From NCBI GenBank assembly GCA_964632165.1, contig CAZWCZ010000026.1:1-29187 (forward strand): 29,187 nt of DNA. The letters are read 5' to 3'. The notes below the pieces were generated by a model. The model ran no database searches, had not been told where the DNA came from, and saw nothing but the letters and a program-made list of their open reading frames with translations. Source of the stretch: SIG299 sp964632165. Its GTDB lineage: Bacteria > Bacillota > Clostridia > Lachnospirales > Lachnospiraceae. The position numbers and the translations under genes are program-made. This document shows, one piece after another, positions 1 to 7,843 of this stretch (its first letter is position 1; each line of letters begins with the position of its first letter).

Positions 1-34
1 AGCTGACCCATACTAATAGGTCGAGGGCTTAACC
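1..34 (+). rRNA. 23S rRNA, 3' end (partial)
   Basis: The first 34 bases match the conserved 3' terminus of bacterial 23S rRNA, with the TACTAATAGGTCGAGGGCTTAACC-like ending. The gene enters from the left edge and only its tail is visible. The exact mature end is uncertain by a few bases. It is followed by about 120 bp of AT-rich spacer and two tRNA genes. The spacer can fold into two small hairpins (81-86 with 106-111, and 118-124 with 137-143), which may be precursor processing structures; that is inference. Confidence 0.9.
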
Positions 35-153
35 ATAAGGTCTGTTTGTTTGGAAAAACTTTTCGGTATATAGTTTTGAATGTATCATATAATTTATTAT
101 TATAAGATACATTTGGTAAGGATAGGACGAAAGGAATATCCTTATATCTGTAT

Positions 154-225
154 TCCTCGATAGCTCAATGGTAGAGCACACGGCTGTTAACCGTGGGGTT
201 GTTGGTTCGAGCCCAACTCGGGGAG
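154..225 (+). tRNA. tRNA-Asn (anticodon GUU)
   Basis: A full cloverleaf can be drawn. The 7-bp acceptor stem pairs 154-160 with 218-224, with G225 as discriminator. The anticodon stem CACGG/CCGTG encloses the loop CTGTTAA with GTT at 186-188, and the T stem GTTGG/CCAAC encloses TTCGAGC. The 3' CCA is not encoded, so it must be added after transcription. The gene is co-oriented with the 23S gene and probably part of the same rRNA transcript. Confidence 0.97.
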
Positions 226-254
226 TTTTTTCATAGATAATATGAAATAGAAAC

Positions 255-325
255 GGCGACATAGCCAAGTGGTAAGGCTCCGGTCTGCAACACCGTCATC
301 ACCAGTTCAAATCTGGTTGTCGCCT
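255..325 (+). tRNA. tRNA-Cys (anticodon GCA)
   Basis: The acceptor stem GGCGACA pairs with TGTCGCC (318-324), followed by U325, the discriminator base typical of tRNA-Cys. The anticodon GCA is at 287-289, and the T arm CCAG-TTCAAAT-CTGG is clear. CCA is not encoded. It lies 29 bp after tRNA-Asn and just before a terminator, so it is the last gene of the rRNA operon. Confidence 0.97.
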
Positions 326-330
326 CTTTG

Positions 331-363
331 AAAGAATGTACTTGTCGGTACATTCTTTTTTTG
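331..363 (+). terminator. Rho-independent terminator of the rRNA-tRNA operon
   Basis: The 11-bp perfect stem AAAGAATGTAC (331-341) pairs with GTACATTCTTT (348-358) around a 6-nt loop and is followed by a run of T. It sits 5 bp after tRNA-Cys, so it ends the rRNA-tRNA transcript. Confidence 0.9.
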
Positions 364-428
364 TGCCTAAAAACATCCGTGCGGGAAATAAATGCAGAAA
401 ATAAATATAGAGATTTTTTGATTTTCCT

Positions 429-457
429 TTGTATATTAAGGAAATATATAGTATACT
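429..457 (+). promoter_or_regulatory. Putative sigma-A promoter of the Na/Pi cotransporter gene
   Basis: A -35-like TTGTAT (429-434), a 17-bp spacer and a -10 TATACT (452-457, 5 of 6 matches). Transcription would begin near 464, giving a leader of about 70 nt before the ATG at 534. The assignment rests on motif match and spacing only. Confidence 0.5.
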
Positions 458-533
458 GAAACCGTACATGTCACAAGGGATTGTGTCGGCATTGTGCGGG
501 AACAGAAGACTACACAAAATAGGAGAAAACAAA

Positions 534-2339
534 ATGGATTTATTTGATGTGTTATCACTGGTATGCGGACTTGCGTTGTTCCTCTATGGTATGGATGTCA
601 TGGGGGCGGCACTGAAAAAGAGTGCAGGACGTAAGTTAAAGACAATTTTGGGAAATCTGACATCAAACAAGTACAAAGCTTTTTTACTGGGACTGGGTGT
701 TACCGCCATTATTCAGTCTTCTTCGGCAACAACAGTTATGGTTGTCGGGTTTGTAAACTCAGGAACAATGCTTTTAAAGCAGGCCGTCGGAGTGATCATG
801 GGTGCCAATGTCGGTACGGCGGTAACGTCATGGCTGACGGCATTAAATGGGATTAAAGGAGCAGGAGACGCTGCTGCATGGCTGAACTGGCTGAAGCCGG
901 ATGCGTGGATGCCGATCCTTGCTTTGATCGGTATTTGTCTTTTGATGTTTTCTAAGAGTGATAAGAAAAAAGATATTGGAACTATTCTGCTTGGTTTTGC
1001 TGTATTGATGGTCGGAATGGATACGATGGCAGAGGCAGTCAGTGGATTAAAGGAAAGTGCAGAATTTCAAAAAATATTATTGTTGTTCAGTAACCCGTTC
1101 CTTGGGATACTTGCAGGAACACTGTTAACTGCAATTGTACAGTCCTCTTCTGCATCTGTCGGTATTTTACAGGCTCTTTCCAGCACCGGAGCGATTACGT
1201 ACAGCGTTGCAATGCCGATCATCATGGGACAGAACATCGGTACTTGCGTGACGGCAATGCTTTCTTCCATCGGTGCCAATAAAAACGGTCGGCGTGCGGC
1301 TTTGGTACACTTATATTTCAACGTCATCGGTGTTATTTGCTGGATGGGGGTGTATTATCTGGTCGGAGCGGTGCTTTCGGCATCTAATACATTTGAACTG
1401 TTTGCGTATGCAGACGCGACGAAAATTGACATGTGGGGGATTGCGGCGACACATACACTCTTTAAAATTTTTTCTGTTGTACTCATGATGCCGATGTCGA
1501 ATCTTTTAGAGAAACTGGCATATGCAACGGTTCGCGGAACGGATACAAAAGGTGACAGTTTTACTGACATGTTGGATGAGCGTCTGCTCAGTACACCATC
1601 GGTTGCAATTGAACGCAGCTATGAGGTGGCTGATGAAATGGCGAGACTTTCCATGAAATCGATTCGATACGCAATAGAACTTTTAAAGCATTACGATGAA
1701 AAGAAGGCAGTGAAGATCCGGGAAATCGAAGATAAAGTGGATGTTTATGAAGATGTGTTGGGGTCTTATCTGGTAAAGCTTTCGGCGCAGAACATGGATG
1801 GGGAAGACAGTATTGAAATGACAAAGCTTCTTTATATGATCGGAGATTTCGAGCGTATTTCGGATCATTCGGTCAATCTGATTGAGTCAGTAGAAGAACT
1901 GTATGATAAGCAGATTGAGTTTTCCGAAGCGGCAAAGAGTGAACTGGAGGTCATGTACGGAGCAATTGCAGAGATTGTAACGATCACGGAAAAAGCCTTT
2001 GTAGAGCGGGATATGCAAAAAGCACATATGGTAGAGCCTTTGGAACAGGTAGTAGACTATTTAAAGGAACAGATCCGTCTCCGTCACATCATCCGCCTGC
2101 AAAAGGTAGAATGCGGAATAGAACCTGGATTTGTTCTTTCGGATATCCTGACAAATCTGGAACGAGTATCCGACCATTGTTCCAACATTGCAAGCTGTCT
2201 GATTGAAATGTCAGAGCATGCAGCACTTGATCTGCACAATTACCTGCACCAGGTAAAAGACGGAAATGCGGAAGAGTTTAATAAAATGTATGAGAAGTAT
2301 CGCGAGAAGTATGCGATCTTGCCAATCGGTAAAGAATAA
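534..2339 (+). CDS. Na/Pi cotransporter family protein with C-terminal PhoU-like domain
   Basis: Membrane protein of the NptA/YjbB-like Na+/phosphate cotransporter group (601 aa). The N-terminal half holds two inverted transport repeats, each with the family hallmark QSSSA (residues 61-65 and 203-207) followed by a GAN-GT or GQN-GT segment (90-94 and its counterpart). Residues from about 355 to 570 are helical, soluble and PhoU-like, with repeated acidic and aromatic patterns around EDKVDVYED and GDFERISDHS. In the family, the N-terminal part moves phosphate with sodium and the PhoU-like part is thought to regulate it. The ATG at 534 is preferred over an upstream TTG at 429 because AGGAG lies 8 nt before it and the upstream 35 codons overlap the promoter. 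The 3' end overlaps the convergent VanZ-family gene by 62 bp. Substrate preference is not provable from sequence. Confidence 0.9.
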   Translation: MDLFDVLSLVCGLALFLYGMDVMGAALKKSAGRKLKTILGNLTSNKYKAFLLGLGVTAIIQSSSATTVMVVGFVNSGTMLLKQAVGVIMGANVGTAVTSWLTALNGIKGAGDAAAWLNWLKPDAWMPILALIGICLLMFSKSDKKKDIGTILLGFAVLMVGMDTMAEAVSGLKESAEFQKILLLFSNPFLGILAGTLLTAIVQSSSASVGILQALSSTGAITYSVAMPIIMGQNIGTCVTAMLSSIGANKNGRRAALVHLYFNVIGVICWMGVYYLVGAVLSASNTFELFAYADATKIDMWGIAATHTLFKIFSVVLMMPMSNLLEKLAYATVRGTDTKGDSFTDMLDERLLSTPSVAIERSYEVADEMARLSMKSIRYAIELLKHYDEKKAVKIREIEDKVDVYEDVLGSYLVKLSAQNMDGEDSIEMTKLLYMIGDFERISDHSVNLIESVEELYDKQIEFSEAAKSELEVMYGAIAEIVTITEKAFVERDMQKAHMVEPLEQVVDYLKEQIRLRHIIRLQKVECGIEPGFVLSDILTNLERVSDHCSNIASCLIEMSEHAALDLHNYLHQVKDGNAEEFNKMYEKYREKYAILPIGKE

Positions 2340-2811
2340 AAGCGAAAATGGTAGCGGCAGTGATGCCGATGGTGTCAATGGCAACATCGGTGAGACTGCC
2401 GCTGCGGCCGGAAACAAAAGTCTGGTGAAATTCATCGGCCGAAGCAAGAAAAACAGCACCGATAAAGCCTAAAAATAGCTTTTGACGGGAGGAGATCCGG
2501 TTTTTAAGGCAGGCAGTCATCGGAAGATGCAATGACAGCGTGAGAAGAAAATATTCTGTCATATGTGCCGCCTTTCGGACGAGAAAATGGATGTTTTCTG
2601 CCCGTGATATAAAGATTTCGTTGGTAGATGTGGCAGGAAAAAACGGTGCAAACAGCTGTACAAGGTACATGCTGATGCGAAAGCTGAGAGAGGCGGATTC
2701 CTCGCCGGTCTGCGAGGAGAAACCGAAAATCAGATACAGAAGGATAAGCATAGGGAAAAAGGAGATCAGTTTTATAAAAAAAGTTGGTACTATTGGTCTG
2801 TTCTGTGACAT
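2278..2811 (-). CDS. VanZ family membrane protein
   Basis: A 177-aa protein with about four hydrophobic segments (roughly 13-30, 85-100, 112-125 and 145-162). VanZ-family marks are FSSQTGEES (31-39), RKAAHMTEY (79-87) and DEFHQTFVSGRSGSLTDVAID (126 onward). The family is named for the teicoplanin resistance accessory protein VanZ, but most chromosomal members have no known role, so no resistance function is claimed. The ATG at 2811 is chosen because AAGGAG lies 7 nt upstream; the longer frame starts at a TTG inside that site. Its last 20 or so codons overlap the 3' end of the Na/Pi gene on the other strand. A good divergent promoter lies upstream at 2858-2886. Confidence 0.85.
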   Translation of the reverse strand: MSQNRPIVPTFFIKLISFFPMLILLYLIFGFSSQTGEESASLSFRISMYLVQLFAPFFPATSTNEIFISRAENIHFLVRKAAHMTEYFLLTLSLHLPMTACLKNRISSRQKLFLGFIGAVFLASADEFHQTFVSGRSGSLTDVAIDTIGITAATIFAFILYRLARSHTSRDTSHTFY

Positions 2812-2857
2812 AAGGAGGCTCCTTAGCAAGTATTTTTAGAAGTATAACCTGGAATTC

Positions 2858-2886
2858 ACTATAACATTCCGATGAGAAAGTTGCAA
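2858..2886 (-). promoter_or_regulatory. Putative extended -10 promoter of the VanZ-family gene
   Basis: Read on the minus strand: -35 TTGCAA (2886-2881), a 17-bp spacer and -10 TATAGT (2863-2858, 5 of 6 matches), with a TG one base upstream of the -10 box. Transcription would start near 2851, about 40 nt before the ATG. Confidence 0.6.
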
Positions 2887-2951
2887 ATAAAATCTGCCGG
2901 CGGAACGGAAAAGAAAAATGTTGGAAATAGCAGAAAAAATTGTCGGAAAGG

Positions 2952-2980
2952 TTGCATCTTTCGCGAAAAAGCGGTAATAT
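2952..2980 (+). promoter_or_regulatory. Putative promoter of the cytidylate kinase-like gene
   Basis: -35 TTGCAT (2952-2957), a 17-bp spacer and -10 TAATAT (2975-2980). The match is moderate. It diverges from the VanZ-family promoter, and the two -35 elements are about 65 bp apart. Confidence 0.4.
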
Positions 2981-3019
2981 AACAGATAAACATGAGAGAA
3001 AACAGAGAGAGGGAAAATC

Positions 3020-3718
3020 ATGCATATTACGTTGACAGGAAATTTGGGCAGTGGGAAGTCCACATTGAGCAAAATATTAGAGACAGAGTATGGATATGAA
3101 ATTTTTTCTACAGGAAAAGTGATCCGCCAGATCGCACAGGAACATGGTCTGAGTGTATTGGAAATGAACAATCTGATGGGACAGGATCACAAGTATGATT
3201 TTGAGATCGATGATACAACGGCAAGGATATCCAGAGAAAATCCGGATAAAAATATCTTATTTGATTCCCGTCTTGCATGGAATTTTGTTGAGAAGTCGTT
3301 CAAAGTCTTTCTGTCAGTAAGCCTGGATGTGGCGGCACAGAGAGTTAAGGCAGATGAGAGCAGAGGATGCGTGGAAAATTATGCATCTTTGGAAGATGCA
3401 AAGCAGAAGCTTCAGAAGCGGGCAGAAACAGAGGATGCCAGATATAAGGAAATTTACGGTATTGAATATTTTAACTATACAAATTATAATCTGGTGCTTG
3501 ATTCCTCAGATTGTGAGCCGGCAGTACTTGCACAGATTTTAGCAAAGGAAGCTAAGGCTTATGAAACAGCAGAAAGAGAAGGAAATGGCGGTTATACCCG
3601 GCTGATCCTTTCCTTAAATCGTCCGGAAGAGGATTTTGCGAAAGAAAAGGAAGCAGGAACCGTAACGAGGGAAGTACTTTGTGGAAAGGAATTTCTGGTA
3701 GTAACATTAAACAAATAG
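3020..3718 (+). CDS. Cytidylate kinase-like P-loop protein
   Basis: A 232-aa soluble protein. The Walker A motif GNLGSGKST is at residues 7-15, followed by a nucleoside-monophosphate-kinase layout: a conserved DSRLAW segment near 82-87, a hydrophobic strand FKVFLSVSL, and then an Arg-rich lid-like region (residues 110-140). This resembles the archaeal-type or atypical CMP kinase family (cytidylate kinase-like), which phosphorylates CMP or dCMP with ATP. The last 45 residues or so (from GGYTRLILSLN) extend past the kinase fold and were not recognised. A purine-rich GAGAGAGGG site precedes the ATG. The gene has its own promoter and a strong terminator, so it looks monocistronic. The true substrate is uncertain. 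Confidence 0.7.
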   Translation: MHITLTGNLGSGKSTLSKILETEYGYEIFSTGKVIRQIAQEHGLSVLEMNNLMGQDHKYDFEIDDTTARISRENPDKNILFDSRLAWNFVEKSFKVFLSVSLDVAAQRVKADESRGCVENYASLEDAKQKLQKRAETEDARYKEIYGIEYFNYTNYNLVLDSSDCEPAVLAQILAKEAKAYETAEREGNGGYTRLILSLNRPEEDFAKEKEAGTVTREVLCGKEFLVVTLNK

Positions 3719-3740
3719 AAAAATTAGAAATTTCAGACAG

Positions 3741-3770
3741 GAAACGGCCGTATAAGCCGTTTCTTTTTTT
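3741..3770 (+). terminator. Rho-independent terminator after the kinase-like gene
   Basis: The perfect 8-bp stem GAAACGGC (3741-3748) pairs with GCCGTTTC (3756-3763) around a 7-nt loop, followed by seven T residues (3764-3770). Confidence 0.9.
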
Positions 3771-3817
3771 GTTACAATACAGGTACGCAGAAAAGAAAAA
3801 AGGATGGGAGTAGAGAT

Positions 3818-4855
3818 ATGTGGAATACCGTGCCGGAAAAATATAAAAAACTGTTTGCGATCGTGGGGATTGCGGCAGCGGTCTGTTTTGGATTCCGGTA
3901 CCTGCTCCCGCTGTTTTTTCCGTTCCTTTTGGCAACAGTAATTGCAAGGATACTGAGACGGCCGGTAATGTTTTTGTGGAAAAAATACAGGATTCGTCCG
4001 TCTGTCAGTGGCGCGGTAATTCTGCTTCTTTTCCTGACTGTCTGCGGAGGAAGTGTGGTATATCTGGCAAAAGTATTGATCCGGCAGATCGTTTCTCTGG
4101 CAGAAAATTATGAGAAGTATCAGCAGGAATGGCAGGGGACGATGAAAGGGATCTGCGGATATTGTGACGGATTTTTCAAATTAGAGCAGGGGAAGACATT
4201 TTGGTATCTGAACCGTGGATTTGACGGGATACTGCTGTTTTTTCAGGAAGAATGGACGTCATTTGTTACGAAGAATTCCCTTCGTGCGGCAGTGTCCGTT
4301 ACAGAACTCGCAGTCAGTCTGATCGTTACCTTTGTGGCAACGCTTTTGATTTTATCGGATCTAACGGCAGAAAGGGAAATCAAAAAAGAACAGGGATTAC
4401 TTCAGCAGGAATGGCGGCAGATAAAAGCAGAATTATCCGGTGCCGGCATTGCTTATGTGAAGACACAGATGATCCTGATATTTCTGGTCAGTATGACCTG
4501 CAGTTTGGGACTTTTGATCCTTGGAAATCCTTATGCCCTGCTTTTTGGTGTGATGATCGGAATCTTCGATGCTTTTCCGGTGTTGGGAAGTGCGATGATC
4601 CTGCTTCCGTGGGCAGCCGTTTCGTTTTTAAAGAAAAATCTGTTTGCCGGTGCGGTATTGCTTACGATGTATGGTGTATGTCAGTTTATCCGGGAATACC
4701 TGGAGCCAAAACTACTTGGCGGTAAAATGGGGATCTCGCCGATCCACAGCCTGATGGCAGTCAGTATCGGTTATGAACTGTTTGGCATTCCCGGATTGTT
4801 TTTGGGACCGTTCGGTCTTGTTTTAATGAAGAGTATTTATAAGGTTATTTTTTAG
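3818..4855 (+). CDS. AI-2E family transporter (YtvI/PerM-like permease)
   Basis: An integral membrane protein of 345 aa with hydrophobic segments near 12-45, 62-88, 155-180, 216-250, 255-290 and 308-340. Family marks are GIFDAFPVLGS (248-258), YLEPKLLGGKMG (294-305) and the GLFLGP ending (326-331), which define the AI-2E/PerM superfamily and are very like the sporulation-associated YtvI branch. Members export small molecules or act as ion antiporters, and the substrate here cannot be deduced. GGATGGGAG lies 8 nt before the ATG. The stop codon overlaps the convergent ABC-F gene by 11 bp. No clear promoter was found between the upstream terminator and this gene. Confidence 0.85.
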   Translation: MWNTVPEKYKKLFAIVGIAAAVCFGFRYLLPLFFPFLLATVIARILRRPVMFLWKKYRIRPSVSGAVILLLFLTVCGGSVVYLAKVLIRQIVSLAENYEKYQQEWQGTMKGICGYCDGFFKLEQGKTFWYLNRGFDGILLFFQEEWTSFVTKNSLRAAVSVTELAVSLIVTFVATLLILSDLTAEREIKKEQGLLQQEWRQIKAELSGAGIAYVKTQMILIFLVSMTCSLGLLILGNPYALLFGVMIGIFDAFPVLGSAMILLPWAAVSFLKKNLFAGAVLLTMYGVCQFIREYLEPKLLGGKMGISPIHSLMAVSIGYELFGIPGLFLGPFGLVLMKSIYKVIF

Positions 4856-6662
4856 AAGCTTCTATTTTTTCTGCGAGGTCGTTCAGATAAAGCCAGCGTT
4901 CCATTTTCTCATTAAGCAGTTTTTCTGCCTGGTCCTTTTGCTCCATGAGGGACGTGAGTTTGGAGTAGTCGCTTGCAGAAGCAACGATATCCGCGTCCAG
5001 GGAGGCAATACGGTCTTCCAACGAGGCAATGTCTGCATCGATGGTTTCATATTCCCTCTGCTCCTTATAAGAGAATTTAAGACGGGGTTCTTTTTGCTTC
5101 CGGGATTCTTTGGCAGAGGACGGATCTTTTTCGGGATCCGGCAGCCTTTTTGTGGCAGAAGCGGAGGATCCGTCGGTACGGGAGGACAAAATGGCCTTGA
5201 AATCGCTGTAATTTCCTTCATAGCGGACGATTTTTCCGTCTTCGAAAGAAAAGATGCGGTTGGCGAGTTTGTCAAGGAAATAGCGGTCGTGGGAAACAGC
5301 AACAACAATTCCGGGATAACTGAGGAGATAGTTTTCTAAAATGGTAAGTGTCTGGATGTCCAGATCATTGGTCGGTTCGTCCAGGATCAGGATGTTTGGA
5401 GCCTCCATCAGTACTTTTAACAAATACAGACGACGCTTTTCACCTCCGGAGAGTTTTTCAATCCTGGTATGCTGCATGGAACCGTCAAACAGAAACTGTT
5501 CGCACATGGCAGAAGCTGACATGGTTCCGTCGGAAGTTTCAATAAATTCTGCCGTATCACGGATATAGCCGAGCACAGTCTGATTTGGATCCAGTGACTC
5601 ATTCTCCTGAGAAAAGTAACCGATCTTAGTGGTAGTTCCCCATTCTATCCTGCCGGCATCCGGTGTGAGCCGTCCTGTTAACAGATTCAGAAATGTAGAT
5701 TTTCCACACCCGTTATGCCCTACAATACCGATGCGGTCATCCGGCAGAAGGATATAACTGAATGGGGCAAATAAAGGAACTCCCCGGAATCCTTTACTGA
5801 TTTCGTTCAGTTCGATCGTTTTTTTGCCGAGACGGGAGGAAAGTGCGTTGATCTCTATGGAACTGTCATTTTGCGGACGTTCCCGGTCGCGTAGTGCTTC
5901 AAAACGCTGGATATGCGCCTTTTGCTTTGTGGAACGTGCCCGTGCACCGCGCTGCATCCATGCAAGTTCGGTTTTGAAGAGGGTTTTTGCTTTCCGTTCT
6001 GCGGCGAGAGCCATTTCTTCCCGCTCTGCCTTACGTGAAACAAAACCGGAATAGTTTTCCTGGTAGGAATAAAGGTTTCCCTTATCCAGTTCCACAATTT
6101 TGTTGACAACGCGGTCTAAAAAATAGCGGTCATGTGTGATCATGATAAAAGCACCCTGGTACTTTTGAAGATAAACTTCCAGCCATTCTGTCATTTCGCT
6201 GTCAAGATGGTTGGTCGGTTCGTCTAAAACAAGAAGGTCGGAATTTGTCAGAAGGGTACGGACAAGGGCCACCCTTTTTTTCTGCCCGCCGGAGAGGGTG
6301 TCTGCGGTACCCTCCGGATCAGAAATGCCGAATTTTAAGAGCATTGCGCGGGCTTCGCCGGTAAGATTGCGGTAACTTTCACGGGCGGTTTGCCCTTCGG
6401 TTACGTATTCCAAAACAGATTTGGAAGAGGGGAATACGGGAGTCTGGGGAAGATAGGCGATGCGCAGATGATTGCCTTTGGTTACGGTCCCTTCTTCGGG
6501 TTCTTCCAGACCTGCGATGATCTTTAAAAGCGTGGACTTCCCGGTGCCGTTGATCCCGATGACACCAATCTTATCTCCTTCGTTTATTCCAAGACTGATA
6601 TGGTCAAAAAGCTTACGCTCGGTATAGCTTTTACTGATATTTTCCATTGTGAGTAAATTCAT
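4845..6662 (-). CDS. ABC-F family ATPase (Uup/YfmR-like)
   Basis: Soluble twin-ATPase of 605 aa with no membrane segment, as in the ABC-F class that acts on ribosomes. Domain 1 has Walker A GINGTGKS (36-43), signature LSGGQ (123-127) and Walker B LLVLDEP (143-149). A charged linker follows (about 205-265). Domain 2 has Walker A GHNGCGKS (315-322), signature LSGGE (404-408) and Walker B LILDEP (425-430). A Glu/Lys-rich coiled coil (about 530-600) ends the protein, as in Uup-type members. The ATG at 6662 is preferred to one at 6689 because the family usually begins MNLLT-ENISKSY and because the likely transcription start lies only a few bases before 6689. ABC-F proteins include translation factors and antibiotic-protection proteins. 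The Uup-like tail favours a housekeeping translation or ribosome role, and resistance is not implied. Confidence 0.9.
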   Translation of the reverse strand: MNLLTMENISKSYTERKLFDHISLGINEGDKIGVIGINGTGKSTLLKIIAGLEEPEEGTVTKGNHLRIAYLPQTPVFPSSKSVLEYVTEGQTARESYRNLTGEARAMLLKFGISDPEGTADTLSGGQKKRVALVRTLLTNSDLLVLDEPTNHLDSEMTEWLEVYLQKYQGAFIMITHDRYFLDRVVNKIVELDKGNLYSYQENYSGFVSRKAEREEMALAAERKAKTLFKTELAWMQRGARARSTKQKAHIQRFEALRDRERPQNDSSIEINALSSRLGKKTIELNEISKGFRGVPLFAPFSYILLPDDRIGIVGHNGCGKSTFLNLLTGRLTPDAGRIEWGTTTKIGYFSQENESLDPNQTVLGYIRDTAEFIETSDGTMSASAMCEQFLFDGSMQHTRIEKLSGGEKRRLYLLKVLMEAPNILILDEPTNDLDIQTLTILENYLLSYPGIVVAVSHDRYFLDKLANRIFSFEDGKIVRYEGNYSDFKAILSSRTDGSSASATKRLPDPEKDPSSAKESRKQKEPRLKFSYKEQREYETIDADIASLEDRIASLDADIVASASDYSKLTSLMEQKDQAEKLLNEKMERWLYLNDLAEKIEASKK

Positions 6663-6700
6663 AAAGCATAGGACCTGCCTTTCTAGCATCGTTTGTTTTA

Positions 6701-6730
6701 ATCCTACCAGGGGGAAGCAGGATTTGTCAA
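6701..6730 (-). promoter_or_regulatory. Putative promoter of the ABC-F gene
   Basis: On the minus strand: a perfect -35 TTGACA (6730-6725), an 18-bp spacer and -10 TAGGAT (6706-6701). Transcription would start near 6694, leaving a leader of about 32 nt to the ATG at 6662. Confidence 0.55.
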
Positions 6731-6833
6731 CCGGACCGGGCTTTTTTGTACCGGAAGGTTCTAATTTTTAAAGATGCAGCATAAACATTAGAAGGACAGG
6801 CAGAAGCAGAGCCTGAGAACGGAGGAAGGAAAA

Positions 6834-7706
6834 ATGGGACAGGAAAAGCAGGGTGTGTATCGGAGACAGCTGGTATATTTTTCGGCTTATGAAAATAAAG
6901 AGAAGAGCAGTCGGGCGGGATATGCAGCGATTTTTGTCAGAAAAGAGCTGTGTGAAGTACAGATTTATTATCGCGGAGGGAAAAACAGGGAAGAGACGGA
7001 GGGGGAGAGAAAAGTACAGCCGGTTTATGTGTTTCAGGACGGAAGTGCCGTGGAGGGAGAGGAAATCGTTCTTCGGGAAGGAATGGCGGCAGACAGTTTT
7101 GAAACGGCAACGGAAAATTTTTTGCAGACCGGACGAAAGATTACGGCATTGGAGGCTATTTATCTGGAAGGCACACAGGAAGGCATCTGCGGGGGAAGAG
7201 TGGATGGACAGCCACTGTTGGGAGAGGATACGTATTCGGTAACGAAATGGATGAATACGGTAACAGAAGTTGTGACCGAACAGGAAGAACCGGCAGTGGA
7301 AGTATATCGTGAAAAGAAAGAAGAGTGGAGCCTTTCAGAATGTATGGAAAAACTGCCGGAACTGAAACTTCCGTTTGACGGGATTCGGAGAAAGTGCTGT
7401 CGGATGACATTGCATGATATAGAGCATCTGCCAAAGGAGTGGGCATTTTTAAAGGAAAATCATTTTTTGCTGCACGGATATTATGAATATCATCATCTGC
7501 TCCTTGGAAAATTGTGTACCAGGTATGGAGAAAGATTTGTCCTTGGTGTACCGGGTGAATATGGGATGAGGGAGCAATATATGGCGGAAAGTTTCGGTTT
7601 TCCAGATTTTTCTCCGTTGGAACAGGGGAAACGTCACAGGGGGAGCTTTGGCTACTGGTATTTCTATTTAACCACGCAGCCGTGTGCTCGCGGAAAATGG
7701 TTTTAA
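6834..7706 (+). CDS. DUF6128-like protein of unknown function
   Basis: A 290-aa protein with no signal peptide or membrane segment. The N-terminal region (residues 8-50) is a compact, basic block beginning YRRQLVYFSAYEN, with a GYAAIFVRKELCEVQIYYRG strand pattern. The middle is acidic and variable. The C-terminal block (about 180-285) is rich in aromatics, His and Cys, with HDIEHLPKEW, a HGYYEYHHLLLGK segment and an FGYWYFYL ending. This layout resembles the Lachnospiraceae-restricted DUF6128 proteins, which I recall but could not check. An excellent GGAGGAAGG site precedes the ATG. No enzymatic motif was seen. It is divergent from the ABC-F gene and co-oriented with queT. Confidence 0.75.
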   Translation: MGQEKQGVYRRQLVYFSAYENKEKSSRAGYAAIFVRKELCEVQIYYRGGKNREETEGERKVQPVYVFQDGSAVEGEEIVLREGMAADSFETATENFLQTGRKITALEAIYLEGTQEGICGGRVDGQPLLGEDTYSVTKWMNTVTEVVTEQEEPAVEVYREKKEEWSLSECMEKLPELKLPFDGIRRKCCRMTLHDIEHLPKEWAFLKENHFLLHGYYEYHHLLLGKLCTRYGERFVLGVPGEYGMREQYMAESFGFPDFSPLEQGKRHRGSFGYWYFYLTTQPCARGKWF

Positions 7707-7746
7707 TACAGAAAGAAAGCGGTTCGGTGGAAGATCTTTTTCCTTC

Positions 7747-7775
7747 TTGCTTTTTTTGACGCGGCATGCTATACT
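7747..7775 (+). promoter_or_regulatory. Putative extended -10 promoter of the riboswitch-queT transcript
   Basis: -35 TTGCTT (7747-7752), a 17-bp spacer and -10 TATACT (7770-7775, 5 of 6 matches) preceded by TGC (extended -10). The start would be near 7782, about 60 nt before the preQ1 aptamer, so the riboswitch lies in the leader. Confidence 0.6.
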
Positions 7776-7843
7776 CCCTATCGTTGTAGCGCCCCAAAAA
7801 CAAGGTCATGATTTCCCGATTCCGGGAAAGGGCAGGGAAAAAC

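Noticed and set aside
29..268. Minus-strand open frame across the tRNA genes, with a peptide like RVGLEPTTPRLTAVCSTIELS
   Set aside because: It is the antisense of tRNA-Asn, a well-known source of false protein annotations.
299..532. Minus-strand 77-codon frame running from tRNA-Cys through its terminator
   Set aside because: It overlaps tRNA-Cys, the terminator and the Na/Pi promoter and has no ribosome site or recognisable domain.
429..533. N-terminal extension of the Na/Pi cotransporter from a TTG
   Set aside because: The TTG coincides with the -35 element, there is no ribosome site, and the family N-terminus begins at the ATG at 534.
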